Source of the DNA: an uncultured Alsobacter sp.
GTDB lineage: Bacteria; Pseudomonadota; Alphaproteobacteria; Rhizobiales; Beijerinckiaceae
Length of the DNA: 64,000 nucleotides
Assembly: GCF_945952055.1 (NCBI RefSeq)
Contig: NZ_CAMFHB010000019.1
Location: 46,930-110,929, forward strand
Direction: 5' to 3'
In this document: positions 11,234-19,645 of the stretch, piece by piece
Layout of the letters: every line of letters begins with the position of its first letter
Position numbering within the stretch: the first letter of the stretch is position 1
Translations under genes and position numbers: made by a program
The notes under the pieces: model-generated
What the model saw: the letters and a program-made list of their open reading frames with translations, nothing else
Database searches by the model: none
Told to the model about the DNA's origin: nothing

Positions 11234-12265
11234 ATGACCGACCGCCAGATCGTCCGCCCAGCCCTCCTCGATCTCGAGAGCCCCGGCCGGCGCGACTACT
11301 ACGTCGCGCTGGAGCATGACTCGATCTGGGGTGACCACCTCATCCCGCTCACGGTCTTCGTCGGCCCGGAGGCGAAGGCCGGGCAGGGGCTCGTCGCTTT
11401 CGGCTCCAACCACGGCAACGAGTACGAAGGCCCGATGGCGATCCGCCACCTGATGGACGAAATCGCCATCGGCGACGTGCGCGGGCGCATCATCCTCATC
11501 CCGGTGCTGAACGTCGCGGCCTTCAGGGCAGGCACGCGGGACTCGACGCTCGACGACCGCGTGAACCTCAACCGTGCCTTCGTCGACGGCGCGGGGCGCG
11601 TGCCCGGCATCGCCGGCATCACCCACCGCATCGCCGACTTCGTGCGCACCTCGCTCTGGCAGCACGTGCACGTGGTGATCGACCTGCATGCCGGCGGCCA
11701 GGTGGCGCGCTTCGCGCCCGGGGCGAGCTTCCACCCGATCGCCGATCCGGTGCAGAGCAAGCTCATCGAGGACACCGCCCGGTGGTTCGGCACGCCGCTG
11801 GTCATCACCTACCAGAACGAGACGCCCGGGCTGCTCCCGAGCGAGGCCGAACGGCTGGGCAAGATCACGGTCGGCACGGAGCTCGGCTGGGGCGGCGCCG
11901 TCAGCCACGAGGGCGTGCGCTACGGTCGCCAGGGCGTCCGCGCAGCCGCCATCCACCATGGGCAGCTGACGGGGACCATCGAGAAGATCGCCCACCACGC
12001 GGACGGCTCGCAGCGCATGGTCGCGATGGTCGACCGCAGCTGCTTCACCGTGGCGCCCTTTGCCGGCCACTACGAGCCGCTGATGCCCTGCGGGGTGCCG
12101 GTCAAGGCCGGCGAGGCGGTGGGCCTGCTGCACGACTTCGAGCGCATCGACCTGCCGCCGTGGCCCGCGCGTGCGGGCGTGGACGGGATCGTCATCGCCC
12201 AGGCCTGGGGCGCGCCCGTGCTGCAGGGTCAGCACATCGTGGTGACGGGCGTGGTGATGGGGTGA
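11234..12265 (+). CDS. Succinylglutamate desuccinylase / aspartoacylase family deacylase
   Basis: This 343-residue protein is an M14-like zinc amidohydrolase of the AstE/AspA family, which cleaves N-acyl amino acids or similar amides. The zinc ligands are in NHGNEYEGP (H-x2-E) and VIDLHAGG (third His). The start at 11234 gives MTDRQIVRPA; an in-frame start at 11198 lacks support. It follows repeat copy C at the end of the region 1 gene run and may be the last gene of that operon or have its own promoter. A deacylating role on an imported N-acyl compound is inference. It is paralogous in family to the gene at 33686. Confidence 0.88.
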   Translation: MTDRQIVRPALLDLESPGRRDYYVALEHDSIWGDHLIPLTVFVGPEAKAGQGLVAFGSNHGNEYEGPMAIRHLMDEIAIGDVRGRIILIPVLNVAAFRAGTRDSTLDDRVNLNRAFVDGAGRVPGIAGITHRIADFVRTSLWQHVHVVIDLHAGGQVARFAPGASFHPIADPVQSKLIEDTARWFGTPLVITYQNETPGLLPSEAERLGKITVGTELGWGGAVSHEGVRYGRQGVRAAAIHHGQLTGTIEKIAHHADGSQRMVAMVDRSCFTVAPFAGHYEPLMPCGVPVKAGEAVGLLHDFERIDLPPWPARAGVDGIVIAQAWGAPVLQGQHIVVTGVVMG

Positions 12266-12312
12266 GGGAACTCCTCGCCTACAAAGACCTTCGCCCGTGC
12301 CCACCCCTCCGC

Positions 12313-12410
12313 ACGTCATCCCCGGGCTCGGCCCGGGGACCCACGACTTCAGGATGGCCCCGGCAAAGTCGTGGATGCCCGGGCCGAGCCCGGGCAGGAC
12401 GGCTGAGAGG
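12313..12410. repeat. Dispersed palindromic repeat, copy D (between convergent genes)
   Basis: A full copy whose central stem reads CCACGACTTCAGGATGGCCCCGGCAAAGTCGTGG; the loop is in the opposite orientation to the other copies. It is placed between the convergent ends of the deacylase (+) and hyuB (-) genes, where its hairpin could serve both strands as a transcript end. Confidence 0.88.
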
Positions 12411-12446
12411 TCAAGTCAACGGGTGAGACTGGCTCGGGACCTCGGC

Positions 12447-14189
12447 CTACAGCGGCCCCGTCGGCTTCATCGCCTCCGCCTTCGCCACCATCTCCGCGCC
12501 GTAGTCCCGCAGCGCCGCTTCGCGCGAGACCTTGCCCTGGCGGAGATCCGCGGCCAGCAGTTCGATCGGGCGCTGCGAGGGCGGGCCCCAGCCGCCGCCG
12601 CCGAGCGTTTCGACGCGGATGGTCTCGCCGGCCTTCATGACGAGGCCGGAGGCCTTGGAGTGGAGCAGTTCGGCGCCGGGCGTGCCGGCGTTGCGGACGA
12701 TGCGGGTCACGCTCGACGGCTTGCCGCCATGGACGCCGGGCGCCGGCACGAGGTGAGCGTCCGAGCGGGCCGAGAAGATGGTGCCATCGTTGCGGATGTG
12801 GATCTGGCGGGCCATGCCGAGGCCGCCGCGGTGGCGGCCGGCGCCGCCGGAATCCGGCACCAGGCAGTACTCGTCAAGCAGCAGCGGGTATTCAAGTTCC
12901 AGCGCCTCGACCGGGAGGTTGGTCGAGTTGACCGTGTGGACGTGCACCGCGTCCTGGCCGTCCATGTCGGCGAAGGCGCCGGCCCCGCCGCCCATGCTCT
13001 CGGGATAGACGTAGGTGGCCTTGCGGCGCGGGTGCCAGCCGGAGACCGAGGTGGCCGAGGTCGAGTCGTTGCACGAGGCCATGGTGTCCTCGGGCGGCAG
13101 TGCCTGGTAGAGCGCGCCGAAGACCGCGCCGCAGAGGCGGTTCGAGGTGACGGCGCGGGCCGCGACGGCGGCCGGCGGGCGCGGGTTGACGATGGTGCCT
13201 TCGGGCGCCGTGATCTTGATCGGGTCGATGATGCCCTGGTTCGGCATCAGGCCGGGGTCCAGCACCGCCTTCACGCAGTAGTAGACCGAGGCCTTGATGG
13301 CGCTGTCGGGCAGGTTCACGGCACCGCGCGCTTCCGGCCCGGAGCCGGCGAAGTCGAGCTCCAGCGTGTCGCCCTTGATGCGCGCCGTGCAGACGATCGG
13401 GACCTTGGGGCCCTCGAAGCCGTCGTCGTCCAGCGAGCGCTCGAAGGTGTACTCGCCGTCCGGCAGGGCGGCGAAGCGGGCCTTCAGGCGGCGGCTCGTG
13501 TAGGTGAGGATGTCCTCGAGCGCAAGCTCCACGGTCGGCCAGCCCATGCGGTCGACGAGCCGCAGCAGCATCTCGGCGCCGCGGGCGTTGGTGCCCACCT
13601 GTGTCTTCAGGTCGAGGATGCGCTCCTCGGGGTCGCGGGTGTTGTGGGCGATGAGCTCGAGCAGGTCGACGTCGATGGTGCCGGCCCGCGCGATGCGGAT
13701 CACCGGCAGGCGGATGCCTTCCTCGAAGATCGAGCGCGAGGTGCCGGAGGTGGACCCCGGCGTGCGCCCGCCGACGTCGGCGTGGTGGGCGATGTTACCG
13801 GCGAAGAAGCGCACGACGCCGTCGTGGTGCACCGGCGTTATGATCGAGATGTCGGGCAGGTGGCTGCCGCCGGCGAGATAGGGGTCGTTGCAGATGAAGG
13901 CGTCGCCGGGGGCCATGTCCTCGAGCTTGTAGCGGGCGAGGATGGCCTCCACGGCGCCGATCATCGCGCCGAGGTGGATCGGGATGTGGTCGGCCTGGGC
14001 GATGAGCCGGCCGCGCTCGTCGAAGAGCGCGGTGGAGCAGTCGCGCCGCTCCTTGATGTTGGTCGAGAACGACGAGCGGATGAGGATCGAGCCCATGTCC
14101 TCGGCGATGGCGAGGAGGCGGTTGGAGAACACCTCCATCTGGATGGCGTCGAACAGGCGCGGCGCGCTGCCGCCGGCGGTCTCGGTCAC
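12447..14189 (-). CDS. hyuB: Hydantoinase B / oxoprolinase family protein (HyuB)
   Basis: This 580-residue HyuB-family subunit works with HyuA in ATP-dependent opening of hydantoins, 5-oxoproline-like lactams or related substrates in the cytoplasm. Family segments include GDAFICNDPYLAGGSHLPDI, HHADVGGRTPGS and the C-terminal VETLGGGGWGPP. The start is a GTG (14187-14189) overlapping the hyuA stop (GTGA), the usual coupled arrangement. Length and order (hyuA then hyuB) are normal. The pair lies divergent from a hydantoinase gene under a shared control region, supporting a cyclic-amide pathway; the actual ring substrate is not shown by sequence. Confidence 0.92.
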   Translation of the reverse strand: MTETAGGSAPRLFDAIQMEVFSNRLLAIAEDMGSILIRSSFSTNIKERRDCSTALFDERGRLIAQADHIPIHLGAMIGAVEAILARYKLEDMAPGDAFICNDPYLAGGSHLPDISIITPVHHDGVVRFFAGNIAHHADVGGRTPGSTSGTSRSIFEEGIRLPVIRIARAGTIDVDLLELIAHNTRDPEERILDLKTQVGTNARGAEMLLRLVDRMGWPTVELALEDILTYTSRRLKARFAALPDGEYTFERSLDDDGFEGPKVPIVCTARIKGDTLELDFAGSGPEARGAVNLPDSAIKASVYYCVKAVLDPGLMPNQGIIDPIKITAPEGTIVNPRPPAAVAARAVTSNRLCGAVFGALYQALPPEDTMASCNDSTSATSVSGWHPRRKATYVYPESMGGGAGAFADMDGQDAVHVHTVNSTNLPVEALELEYPLLLDEYCLVPDSGGAGRHRGGLGMARQIHIRNDGTIFSARSDAHLVPAPGVHGGKPSSVTRIVRNAGTPGAELLHSKASGLVMKAGETIRVETLGGGGWGPPSQRPIELLAADLRQGKVSREAALRDYGAEMVAKAEAMKPTGPL

Positions 14190-16231
14190 GGGGCCACCTC
14201 CAGGATCATGTTGCCGTAGCGGTCGACGGTGAGGCGCTGGCCGGGCAGCACCACCGTGGTCGCGCTCATCTCGTTGACGATGGCCGGCCCCATCAGCGGC
14301 TGGCCGACGGGGAGTTGCTCGCGCTGGTAGACGGTCGCGGTCTGCCAGCCGTGCTTCGCGTCGATGTAGACGGGCCGCTCGCCGATGCGCGCGCCGGCGA
14401 CGGAGGCGCCGCCCTTGTGTTCGCGCGCCGGCGGCTTCGGCACCTCGCCGACGGCCTGCAGGCGGCAGCTCACGAACTCGATGTCGCGGTCCGGGATGAA
14501 ATAGCCGTATTCGCGGTCGTGCGCGGCGTGGAAGCGGCGCACCAGCTCGTCGAAGTCGCCGGCGCCGAGGCCCGTGCAGTCGACCTTCACCTCGAAGTTC
14601 TGGCCGCGGTAGCGCGCGTCGAGAATGCGCCGCTCGCTGCGCAGCGCCGGCGCGATGCCCTCGCGCTCCAGCCAGGCATTGCCGTCGCGGCCGAGCGCCG
14701 CGAGCTGTTCCAGAATCGCGCCCCAGCTCGCCGGATCCGCGTCGCCAAAGCAGCTGCGCACGTAGTCCGACGAGAGGTCGGTGTGCAGCATGCCGCGGGC
14801 GCAGACCGTGCCGGGCTCGATCGGGATGAGCACGCGCGGGATGCCGCATTCCACCGCCACTTCGGCGGCGTGCAGCGGACCGGCGCCGCCGAAGGCCGCC
14901 AGCGCGAAGTCGGAGATCGCGTAGCCGCGCTCCACCGACACGGCGCGGATGGCGCGGCTCATGTTGGCGTTGGCGATCTGGATGATGCCGTGCGCGGCGG
15001 CCTCGGGCGTGAGGCCGAGGGGTGCTGCGATCTTCTCTGCGATGACGCGGCGCGCGGCCTCGAGGTCGACGCTCATGCGCCCGCCCAGGAAGGCGTCGGG
15101 ATCGAGCCGGCCGAGGCACAGGTTGGCGTCGGTGATCGTCGCCTCGGTGCCGCCCTGGCCATAGGCGACCGGGCCGGGCGAGGCGCCTGCCGAACGCGGT
15201 CCGACCTTGAGGGCGCCCGCCTCGTCGACCGCGGCGATCGAACCGCCGCCGGCGCCGATGACGTGGATGTCGATCATCGGCGTCTTCACCGGATAGCCGG
15301 CGACGAGCCGGTTGCCGGTGAAGAGCGGCCTGCCCTCGTGGATCAGGGACACGTCGGTCGAGGTGCCGCCGACGTCGAAGGTGATGAGGTCGGGCAGGCC
15401 CGCGAGCGTGCCGATGGCGGCGGCGCCCACGACGCCGGCGGCCGGGCCGGACACGCAGGTGCGCACCGGGCACTCGCGCGCCGTCTCGACCGACATCAGG
15501 CCGCCGTTGGAATGAATGGTGTAGGGCTCGGCCGGGATGCCGAGCTCGCGCACGCGGCGGCGGAACTCCTCCAGGTAGCGGCCCATGCGCGGCCCGGTGA
15601 AGGCGTTGACGACGGTCGTCGACATCCGCTCGAACTCGCGGAACTCGGGCAGGATGCGCGAGGACACGCTGACATAGACGCCCGGCATCAGGCGCTCGAC
15701 GGCGGCGCGGGCCGCCTCCTCGTGCTCGGGTGCCAGGTAGGAATGCAGGAAGCAGATCGCGACCGCCTCGACCGCATGCTCGCGCAGCGCCAGCACGGCG
15801 TCCTCCAGCGAGGCCTCGTCGAGCGGGATCAGCGCGGTGCCCTCGGGACCGATGCGCTCCGTCACCTCCATGCGCCGGTCGCGCGGCACGAGGGGCGGGG
15901 GCTTGCGCAGGCGATAGTCGTAGATCGAGGGGCGGTCCTGGCGGCCGAGCTCCAGCACGTCGCGGAAGCCCTTGGTCGTGAGCAGTCCGGTCTTGGCCCC
16001 GCGCCGCTCGATGACGATGTTGGTCGCGACCGTGGTGCCGTGGCCGAGATAGGCGACCTGCGAGCCGGGGACGCCGGCGAGATCGAGGAGCTGCCTGAGC
16101 CCGTTCTCGATCGCCTGCGAGGGGTCGGAGGGCGTGGACGGGACCTTGTAGAAGCGCACCGCGCCGTCGTTCTCGTCCATCAGGATGAAGTCGGTGAACG
16201 TGCCACCGACATCGACGCCGATCCTCACCAT
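14186..16231 (-). CDS. hyuA: Hydantoinase A / oxoprolinase family protein (HyuA)
   Basis: This 681-residue HyuA-family protein has an actin-like ATP-binding fold. The N-terminal phosphate-binding segment RIGVDVGGTFTDFIL, the central phosphate-2 segment ITFDVGGTSTDVSLI and AAFGGAGPLHAAEVA are visible. It forms an ATP-dependent amidohydrolase (N-methylhydantoinase or oxoprolinase type) with HyuB. ATG at 16231 begins MVRIGVDVGGT, the standard start. Its promoter lies in the divergent region with the TGTATACA palindrome, shared with the hydantoinase gene. A second, diverged hyuAB pair occurs at 49035-53161. Confidence 0.93.
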   Translation of the reverse strand: MVRIGVDVGGTFTDFILMDENDGAVRFYKVPSTPSDPSQAIENGLRQLLDLAGVPGSQVAYLGHGTTVATNIVIERRGAKTGLLTTKGFRDVLELGRQDRPSIYDYRLRKPPPLVPRDRRMEVTERIGPEGTALIPLDEASLEDAVLALREHAVEAVAICFLHSYLAPEHEEAARAAVERLMPGVYVSVSSRILPEFREFERMSTTVVNAFTGPRMGRYLEEFRRRVRELGIPAEPYTIHSNGGLMSVETARECPVRTCVSGPAAGVVGAAAIGTLAGLPDLITFDVGGTSTDVSLIHEGRPLFTGNRLVAGYPVKTPMIDIHVIGAGGGSIAAVDEAGALKVGPRSAGASPGPVAYGQGGTEATITDANLCLGRLDPDAFLGGRMSVDLEAARRVIAEKIAAPLGLTPEAAAHGIIQIANANMSRAIRAVSVERGYAISDFALAAFGGAGPLHAAEVAVECGIPRVLIPIEPGTVCARGMLHTDLSSDYVRSCFGDADPASWGAILEQLAALGRDGNAWLEREGIAPALRSERRILDARYRGQNFEVKVDCTGLGAGDFDELVRRFHAAHDREYGYFIPDRDIEFVSCRLQAVGEVPKPPAREHKGGASVAGARIGERPVYIDAKHGWQTATVYQREQLPVGQPLMGPAIVNEMSATTVVLPGQRLTVDRYGNMILEVAP

Positions 16232-16328
16232 GGGCTAGACGCTCCGGGCCGGCCGGGTGCGGTCGGCGCTTGCATTGCTGGGTCGCATGTGAAAAAGCCT
16301 CATCGCCACGAGACTGCTAGCTTGTCTT

Positions 16329-16340
16329 AATGTATACATT
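16329..16340. promoter_or_regulatory. Candidate GntR-type operator AATGTATACATT
   Basis: This is a perfect 12-bp palindrome in the 181-bp gap between divergent hyuA and the hydantoinase gene. The A/T-rich site stands out in a GC-rich region and TGT-AT-ACA resembles operators of FCD-type GntR regulators, one of which is encoded at 17988. TTGTCT (16323-16328) beside it may be a -35 element. The regulator assignment is inference. Confidence 0.6.
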
Positions 16341-16412
16341 CTAGCGTCGCAAGCGTGCCGGCCAATGCGGGGGACCGGCGCGGCAAGAGCCTCGGCAGGG
16401 AGAGACCCGGGA

Positions 16413-17879
16413 ATGAGTGCGGCCTACGATCTGGTGATCCGCGGCGGGACCGTCGTGACGGCGACCGACTCGGTGAAAGCCGACGTCGCCATCGAGGGCG
16501 AGACCGTCGTCGCCGTCGGCCGTGGGCTCGGACAGGGCCGGCGCGAGATCGACGCCGCGGGAAAGCTCGTCCTGCCCGGCGGCATCGACGCCCACTGCCA
16601 TGTCGAGCAGATGACGGCGGGCGGCTTCAGGAATGCCGACACCTTCGAGACCGCGACCCGCTCGGCGGCGTTCGGCGGCACCACGACGATCATTCCCTTC
16701 GCCGCCCAGCATGTCGGCATGAAGCTGCCGGAGGTGGTGTCGGAGTACCGGGCGCTCGCGGCCAAGGGCGCCGTGATCGACTACGCGCTGCACATGATCA
16801 TCGCCGATCCGACGGCGGAGACCCTGGCGACCGACATCCCGGCCATGGTCGAGGAGGGCATCGGCTCCATCAAGCTGTTCATGACCTATGACCGGCTCAA
16901 GGTGGACGACGAGAAGTTCCTGGACGTGCTGCTCGCCGCCCGACGGTCCGGCGCCATGGTCTGCGTGCATGCCGAGAACCACGGCATGCTGAGCTGGATG
17001 GCGCGCAAGCTGACAGAGGCCGGGCACGTCGCGCCGAAGTTCCACGCCATGTCGCATCCGCGGCTGGCCGAGACGGAAGCCTTCACCCGGCTCGCGGCCA
17101 TGTCGGAGCTCGTCGACCAGCCCGTGATGATCTTCCACGTGTCCACGGCGGAAGGCGCGGAGGTGATCCGGGCGGCGCGCGGGCGCGGTGTGAAGCTCTT
17201 CGCGGAGACCTGTCCGCAGTACCTGGTGCTGAAGGCCGAGGACGTCGACCGACCGGGCCTGGAAGGCGCCAAGCTGATGTTCAGCCCGCCGTCGCGCTCG
17301 GCCTCCGACCAGGATGCCTTGTGGCGGGCCCTGGACCTCGGCGACCTCCAGCTGGTGTCTTCCGACCACGCGCCGTCCCGCTTCGACGAGACGGGTAAGC
17401 TCAGGGCCGGGCCCAACCCGCCCTTCAAGCAGATCCCCAACGGCATGCCCGGGCTCGAAACCCGCATGCCGCTGATGTTCGACCTGATGGTGAACAGGCG
17501 GGGGATGGGGCTCAGCCGCTTCGTCGAGCTCACGGCCACCAATCCGGCCAAGATCTACAACCTCCATCCGCGCAAGGGCACGATCGCCGCGGGGGCGGAC
17601 GCCGACATCGCGATCTGGGATCCGGAGCGCGAAGTCACGCTCTCCGACGAAAAGATGCATGACTTGGCGGGCTATACGCCTTATGCGGGCCGCGTGATCC
17701 GCGGATGGCCGGAAACGGTGCTCGTGCGGGGCACGCCCGTGATCGACGGCGGCTCGCTCGCCGTGGCCCCCGGGTTCGGACGGTTCCTGCCCCGCAAGGG
17801 TGGGGAGGCCGCGCGCCCGACCGGGCGTCTCGTCCGGGAAATGGATCCGGCCCGGAATTTCGGAGCCAATATTCTGTGA
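16413..17879 (+). CDS. Dihydropyrimidinase / D-hydantoinase family cyclic amidohydrolase
   Basis: This 488-residue enzyme hydrolyses cyclic amides (dihydropyrimidines, hydantoins) to N-carbamoyl acids. The full binuclear metal site is visible: His61 and His63 (DAHCHVE), Lys154 for carboxylation (SIKLFMTYD), His186 (VCVHAENH), His242 (IFHVSTAEG) and Asp318 (SSDHAPS). Spacing matches known hydantoinases. AGGGAGA lies about 10 bases upstream of the chosen ATG; an earlier in-frame start at 16365 would overlap the control region. It is divergent from hyuAB and followed by the GntR regulator. Dihydropyrimidinase or phenylhydantoinase-like activity is likely, but the natural substrate is not known. 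Confidence 0.94.
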   Translation: MSAAYDLVIRGGTVVTATDSVKADVAIEGETVVAVGRGLGQGRREIDAAGKLVLPGGIDAHCHVEQMTAGGFRNADTFETATRSAAFGGTTTIIPFAAQHVGMKLPEVVSEYRALAAKGAVIDYALHMIIADPTAETLATDIPAMVEEGIGSIKLFMTYDRLKVDDEKFLDVLLAARRSGAMVCVHAENHGMLSWMARKLTEAGHVAPKFHAMSHPRLAETEAFTRLAAMSELVDQPVMIFHVSTAEGAEVIRAARGRGVKLFAETCPQYLVLKAEDVDRPGLEGAKLMFSPPSRSASDQDALWRALDLGDLQLVSSDHAPSRFDETGKLRAGPNPPFKQIPNGMPGLETRMPLMFDLMVNRRGMGLSRFVELTATNPAKIYNLHPRKGTIAAGADADIAIWDPEREVTLSDEKMHDLAGYTPYAGRVIRGWPETVLVRGTPVIDGGSLAVAPGFGRFLPRKGGEAARPTGRLVREMDPARNFGANIL

Positions 17880-17889
17880 GAATCGGCGA

Positions 17890-17901
17890 ACGATATATCG
17901 T
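17890..17901. promoter_or_regulatory. Palindrome ACGATATATCGT upstream of gntR
   Basis: This 12-bp perfect palindrome, within the near-palindrome GGCGAACGATATATCGTCGCC, lies 10 bases after the hydantoinase stop and 86 bases before the regulator start. It is a candidate autoregulatory operator or part of a separate gntR promoter. No regulator has been tied to it. Confidence 0.45.
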
Positions 17902-17987
17902 CGCCAACGCATGGGTCGCGACGACCGGCATCGACATCGCCCCTGGGGCGTTGCAGAGGCAGGCCGCATCGCCCGGAGGACGTGGCA

Positions 17988-18695
17988 GTGAATAGCGCAG
18001 CACCCAAGTTCGAGGCCTCGATCGAAGCGTTTCCGCAGCCCAAGCGGCTGCTGCTCGCCGAATCGATCGCCGATTCCGTGGCAGAGGCCATTGCCACGCG
18101 TCTTCTCAGTCCGGGCGAACGCATCGTCGAGACATCCCTGGCGGACAAGCTCGGCGTGAGCCGGGTGCCGATCCGCGAGGCGCTGAAGGTGCTTCACGCG
18201 CAGGGGATCCTGTCCGGCGGCGGCCACCGCGGCTACCGCGTGGCCTCCTTCGAGCCCGCGACGATCGAGAAGGTGATGGAGGTCCGGCTCATGCTGGAGA
18301 CCTTCTTGCTGCGCGACGCCATCGCCAACTGGCGCAGCGGCGCCGAAGACCCGGCCGAGCTCAACAATGCCATCGAGCAGATGCGCATGTCGGCCAAGGC
18401 CGGCGACGCCCGTGCGTCGCTGCGGGCGGACCTGGAGTTTCACCGGACCATTTGCCGCGCCTCGCGCAACGAGATCGCCGCGACCCTGTGGAACGCCATT
18501 GCGCGGCACGTGCTGGTGATCTTCAGCCTCGAGCCCTACCGCGACAAGGACCTGTCCAAGGTCGCGCGCCAGCACGAGGCGTTCCGTGACTGGGTGCTGT
18601 CGCAGTTCAATGCCGAGCCGACGCTCGACGAGCTGCGGACGGCCCTGGAAGATCACCTTCTGCTCGTCGCCCGGACACGCCGCCGCGGCGGCTGA
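17988..18695 (+). CDS. GntR family regulator with FCD domain
   Basis: This 235-residue FadR/FCD-subfamily GntR regulator has an N-terminal winged helix (about residues 18-85, with GERIVETSLADKLGVSRVPI and REAL) and a C-terminal helical FCD ligand domain. The FCD metal-site residues are partly visible (RADLEFHRTI, RQHEAF, LEDHL). The start is a GTG at 17988, 7 bases after GGAGGA (17975-17980). The alternative GTG at 17982 is only 1 base from that site and is less likely. It sits between the hydantoinase and an exporter and probably controls the divergent hyu module through the TGTATACA site. Confidence 0.92.
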   Translation: MNSAAPKFEASIEAFPQPKRLLLAESIADSVAEAIATRLLSPGERIVETSLADKLGVSRVPIREALKVLHAQGILSGGGHRGYRVASFEPATIEKVMEVRLMLETFLLRDAIANWRSGAEDPAELNNAIEQMRMSAKAGDARASLRADLEFHRTICRASRNEIAATLWNAIARHVLVIFSLEPYRDKDLSKVARQHEAFRDWVLSQFNAEPTLDELRTALEDHLLLVARTRRRGG

Positions 18696-18750
18696 CGGCG
18701 CGGCCCAGGTCGACAGGGAGGGGCCGCCTCGGGGCGGTCATGCTGGGGGC

Positions 18751-19614
18751 ATGGACCGGACGGTGCTGCGGGCCTATGGCCTCGCCTTCCTGGCCATGCT
18801 GCTGTTCACCCTCGAGGCGGCCCTCGCCCGGCTGATCGGCCCGAGCATCAACGCGCCGCAGGTCGGGCTCGTCCGCAGCGCCATCCAGATCCTCTTCCTC
18901 GCCCTCTGGCTGCGGGGGTCCTTCAGGCTGGCCTTCACCAGTGACCGGCCGTTGATGCACGTCGCCCGCGGCATGCTCAGCGCCATCGGCATCGTCGCCT
19001 ACTACTACGTCTTCGCGACCCTGCCGCAGGCCACCGCGACGGTCATCTTCTTCGGCAGCATCGTCTTCACGACCATGGCCGCGGGACCCGTGCTGGGCGA
19101 GGTGGTCGGGTGGCGTCGCTGGGCGGCCTCGCTGGTGGGCTTCGCGGGGATCATCGTCGTGGCCCGGCCGACGACCATCGGCCTCGACTGGCCGGTCATC
19201 GTGGCGGTTCTCCTGGCGGTGAACGGCGCGGGCATCTCGCTGGCCACCAAGGGTCTCACCCGCACCGAGTCGACCGCCACGATCATGGGCTTCATCGCGC
19301 TCACCACCACGGTCATCAACCTGCCCTGGGCGGTGGCCGCGTGGACCTGGCCGGCGGGATGGGTGTGGGGCCTCACCCTCCTCATCGGCATCGCCGGGAC
19401 ACTCGGCCAGTGGTGCTCGATCTCCTCCTATCGCGGCGCCGACGCCTCGGGCATCGCCCCGGTCCAGTATCTGCGCATCGTGCTCTCCACCGCGATCGGG
19501 TTCAGCCTGTTCGGGGAGACGCCGGACCGCGCCACGGTCGTGGGTGGCCTGCTGGTGGCGGGCTCGGCGCTCTACATCACGCTGCACGAGGCGGGGAAGA
19601 AGCGGGCGGCTTAG
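18751..19614 (+). CDS. EamA/DMT family membrane transporter
   Basis: This 287-residue drug/metabolite transporter-superfamily protein has about ten hydrophobic segments arranged as two EamA repeats, with the first starting near residue 9. The start at 18751 gives MDRTVLRAYGLAFLAMLLFTL, placing the first membrane helix correctly; a longer frame start at 18586 would overlap gntR. It may export a metabolite or amino acid derived from hydantoin breakdown, or be unrelated. It is co-directional with gntR after a 55-bp gap, and ends 31 bases before the convergent DegT gene. Confidence 0.88.
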   Translation: MDRTVLRAYGLAFLAMLLFTLEAALARLIGPSINAPQVGLVRSAIQILFLALWLRGSFRLAFTSDRPLMHVARGMLSAIGIVAYYYVFATLPQATATVIFFGSIVFTTMAAGPVLGEVVGWRRWAASLVGFAGIIVVARPTTIGLDWPVIVAVLLAVNGAGISLATKGLTRTESTATIMGFIALTTTVINLPWAVAAWTWPAGWVWGLTLLIGIAGTLGQWCSISSYRGADASGIAPVQYLRIVLSTAIGFSLFGETPDRATVVGGLLVAGSALYITLHEAGKKRAA

Positions 19615-19645
19615 GCTGTCGGTCGGCAGAACCGTCGTGTTCCCT

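Noticed and set aside
14190..15473. Upstream extension of the HyuB frame inside hyuA
   Set aside because: It is a shadow over hyuA; HyuB similarity begins at the GTG at 14189, which overlaps the hyuA stop.
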